Assembly (NCBI GenBank): GCA_945868805.1
Contig: CAMBMO010000010.1
Coordinates: 16,765 to 80,764 of the forward strand
Reading direction: 5' to 3'
Source: Singulisphaera sp. GP187
GTDB lineage: Bacteria; Planctomycetota; Phycisphaerae; Phycisphaerales; SM1A02
Length of the DNA: 64,000 bases
Below the pieces are notes generated by a model. The model did not search any database. It worked only from the letters and a program-made list of their open reading frames with translations, and was not told where the DNA came from. A program made the translations under genes and the position numbers. Position 1 is the stretch's first letter. Each line of letters opens with the position of its first letter. This document shows positions 63,817-64,000 of the stretch, piece by piece.

Positions 63817-63950
63817 AATCCACGCCACTTCGTATCGCATTCGCAGCACTCGTCGCAGGCATGGTCTGGTTCATGTGGGGAGCATTCGCCCACATGGCGC
63901 TCGTACTCGGGCGTCGATTGCGTTCGAAGACCACACCAGCCGTCGCTTAG
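63813..63950 (+). CDS. 45-residue membrane protein coupled to MFS transporter
   Basis: Starts with ATG 63813 inside the MFS stop codon (ATGA). One membrane helix (IAFAALVAGMVWFMWGAFAH) follows a short basic start and precedes a basic tail (LGRRLRSKTTPAVA). No family recognised. The overlap and ideal membrane topology argue for a real gene; it could be a transporter accessory peptide. Confidence 0.55.
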   Translation: MKSTPLRIAFAALVAGMVWFMWGAFAHMALVLGRRLRSKTTPAVA

Positions 63951-64000
63951 CGAGATCCCCACGGAACGAACGGTCGCACCACGCTCGGACAAACTGCTTC

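Noticed and set aside
1..64000. tRNA, rRNA, CRISPR arrays, replication origin or intact insertion sequence
   Set aside because: I looked for T-loop-like motifs, repeated spacers, DnaA-box clusters and transposase domains and saw none. Weakly conserved small RNAs cannot be excluded by eye.

Overview
The window looks like a stretch of chromosome from a planctomycete, most likely a member of the Phycisphaerae. This is inferred, not proven. The sequence is moderately GC-rich. Pointers are two secreted proteins ending in the dockerin-like D-x-D-A-A-D-L...LSAWG tag common in that group, a CxxCG...CxECG zinc-ribbon small protein, LL-diaminopimelate aminotransferase (the DapL lysine route), an exosortase/EpsI pair with exopolysaccharide genes, and a division-gene remnant (rsmH, ftsL-like, ftsI) without ftsZ in view.

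Layout. 1-9787: a partial tricorn/S41-like beta-propeller protein, an SPFH protein, an M42 peptidase, a PmtA-like methyltransferase overlapping dapL, an APC permease, rlmE, an esterase and a secreted beta-rich protein. 9838-17278 (minus): a tight run of a secretin-like protein, a STAS/ATPase partner-switch pair, a Gfo/Idh oxidoreductase, a fused endonuclease IV-TPR protein and queF. 17459-26129 (plus): carA-priA, sucA-sucB and a lipoprotein. 26158-44870 (minus): radA, pyrB, Wza-like exporter, exosortase, EpsI, giant TPR protein, Wzc-like protein, WecA-like transferase, rsmH, LysM protein, ftsL-like, ftsI. The spacing is tight and several start/stop codons overlap. 44927-50168 (minus): carB, a lone nuoH and a small coupled gene, closed by a rho-independent terminator. 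50219-53127 (plus): PlsC-like acyltransferase, ruvA, a mannose-1-phosphate guanylyltransferase and ruvX. 53144-58441: gene remnants around a DUF255 thioredoxin-domain gene and a large membrane protein. 58410-64000: fatty-acid hydroxylase, two very small genes, a dockerin-tagged secreted protein, a subtilase, carbonic anhydrase, a Cdd1-like protein and an MFS transporter.

How the genes relate. Pyrimidine/arginine precursor synthesis is present but scattered (carA, carB, pyrB at three sites). Genome maintenance is represented by priA, radA, ruvA, ruvX and nfo. Envelope functions dominate the centre: lipid-linked sugar initiation, chain-length control, outer-membrane export and exosortase sit directly upstream of peptidoglycan/division genes and may be co-transcribed with them.

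Main unlisted signal. Seventeen starts that lack a convincing Shine-Dalgarno sequence carry a TAnnnT hexamer 6-10 bases before the start codon (exactly 6 in eight cases). That is the arrangement expected for leaderless transcripts. Many genes with a visible GGAG/AAGG site lack it. No tRNA, rRNA, CRISPR array or intact insertion sequence was seen. The only gene-free stretches over 300 bases (53128-53762 and 55899-56213) hold decayed nucleotidyltransferase modules.
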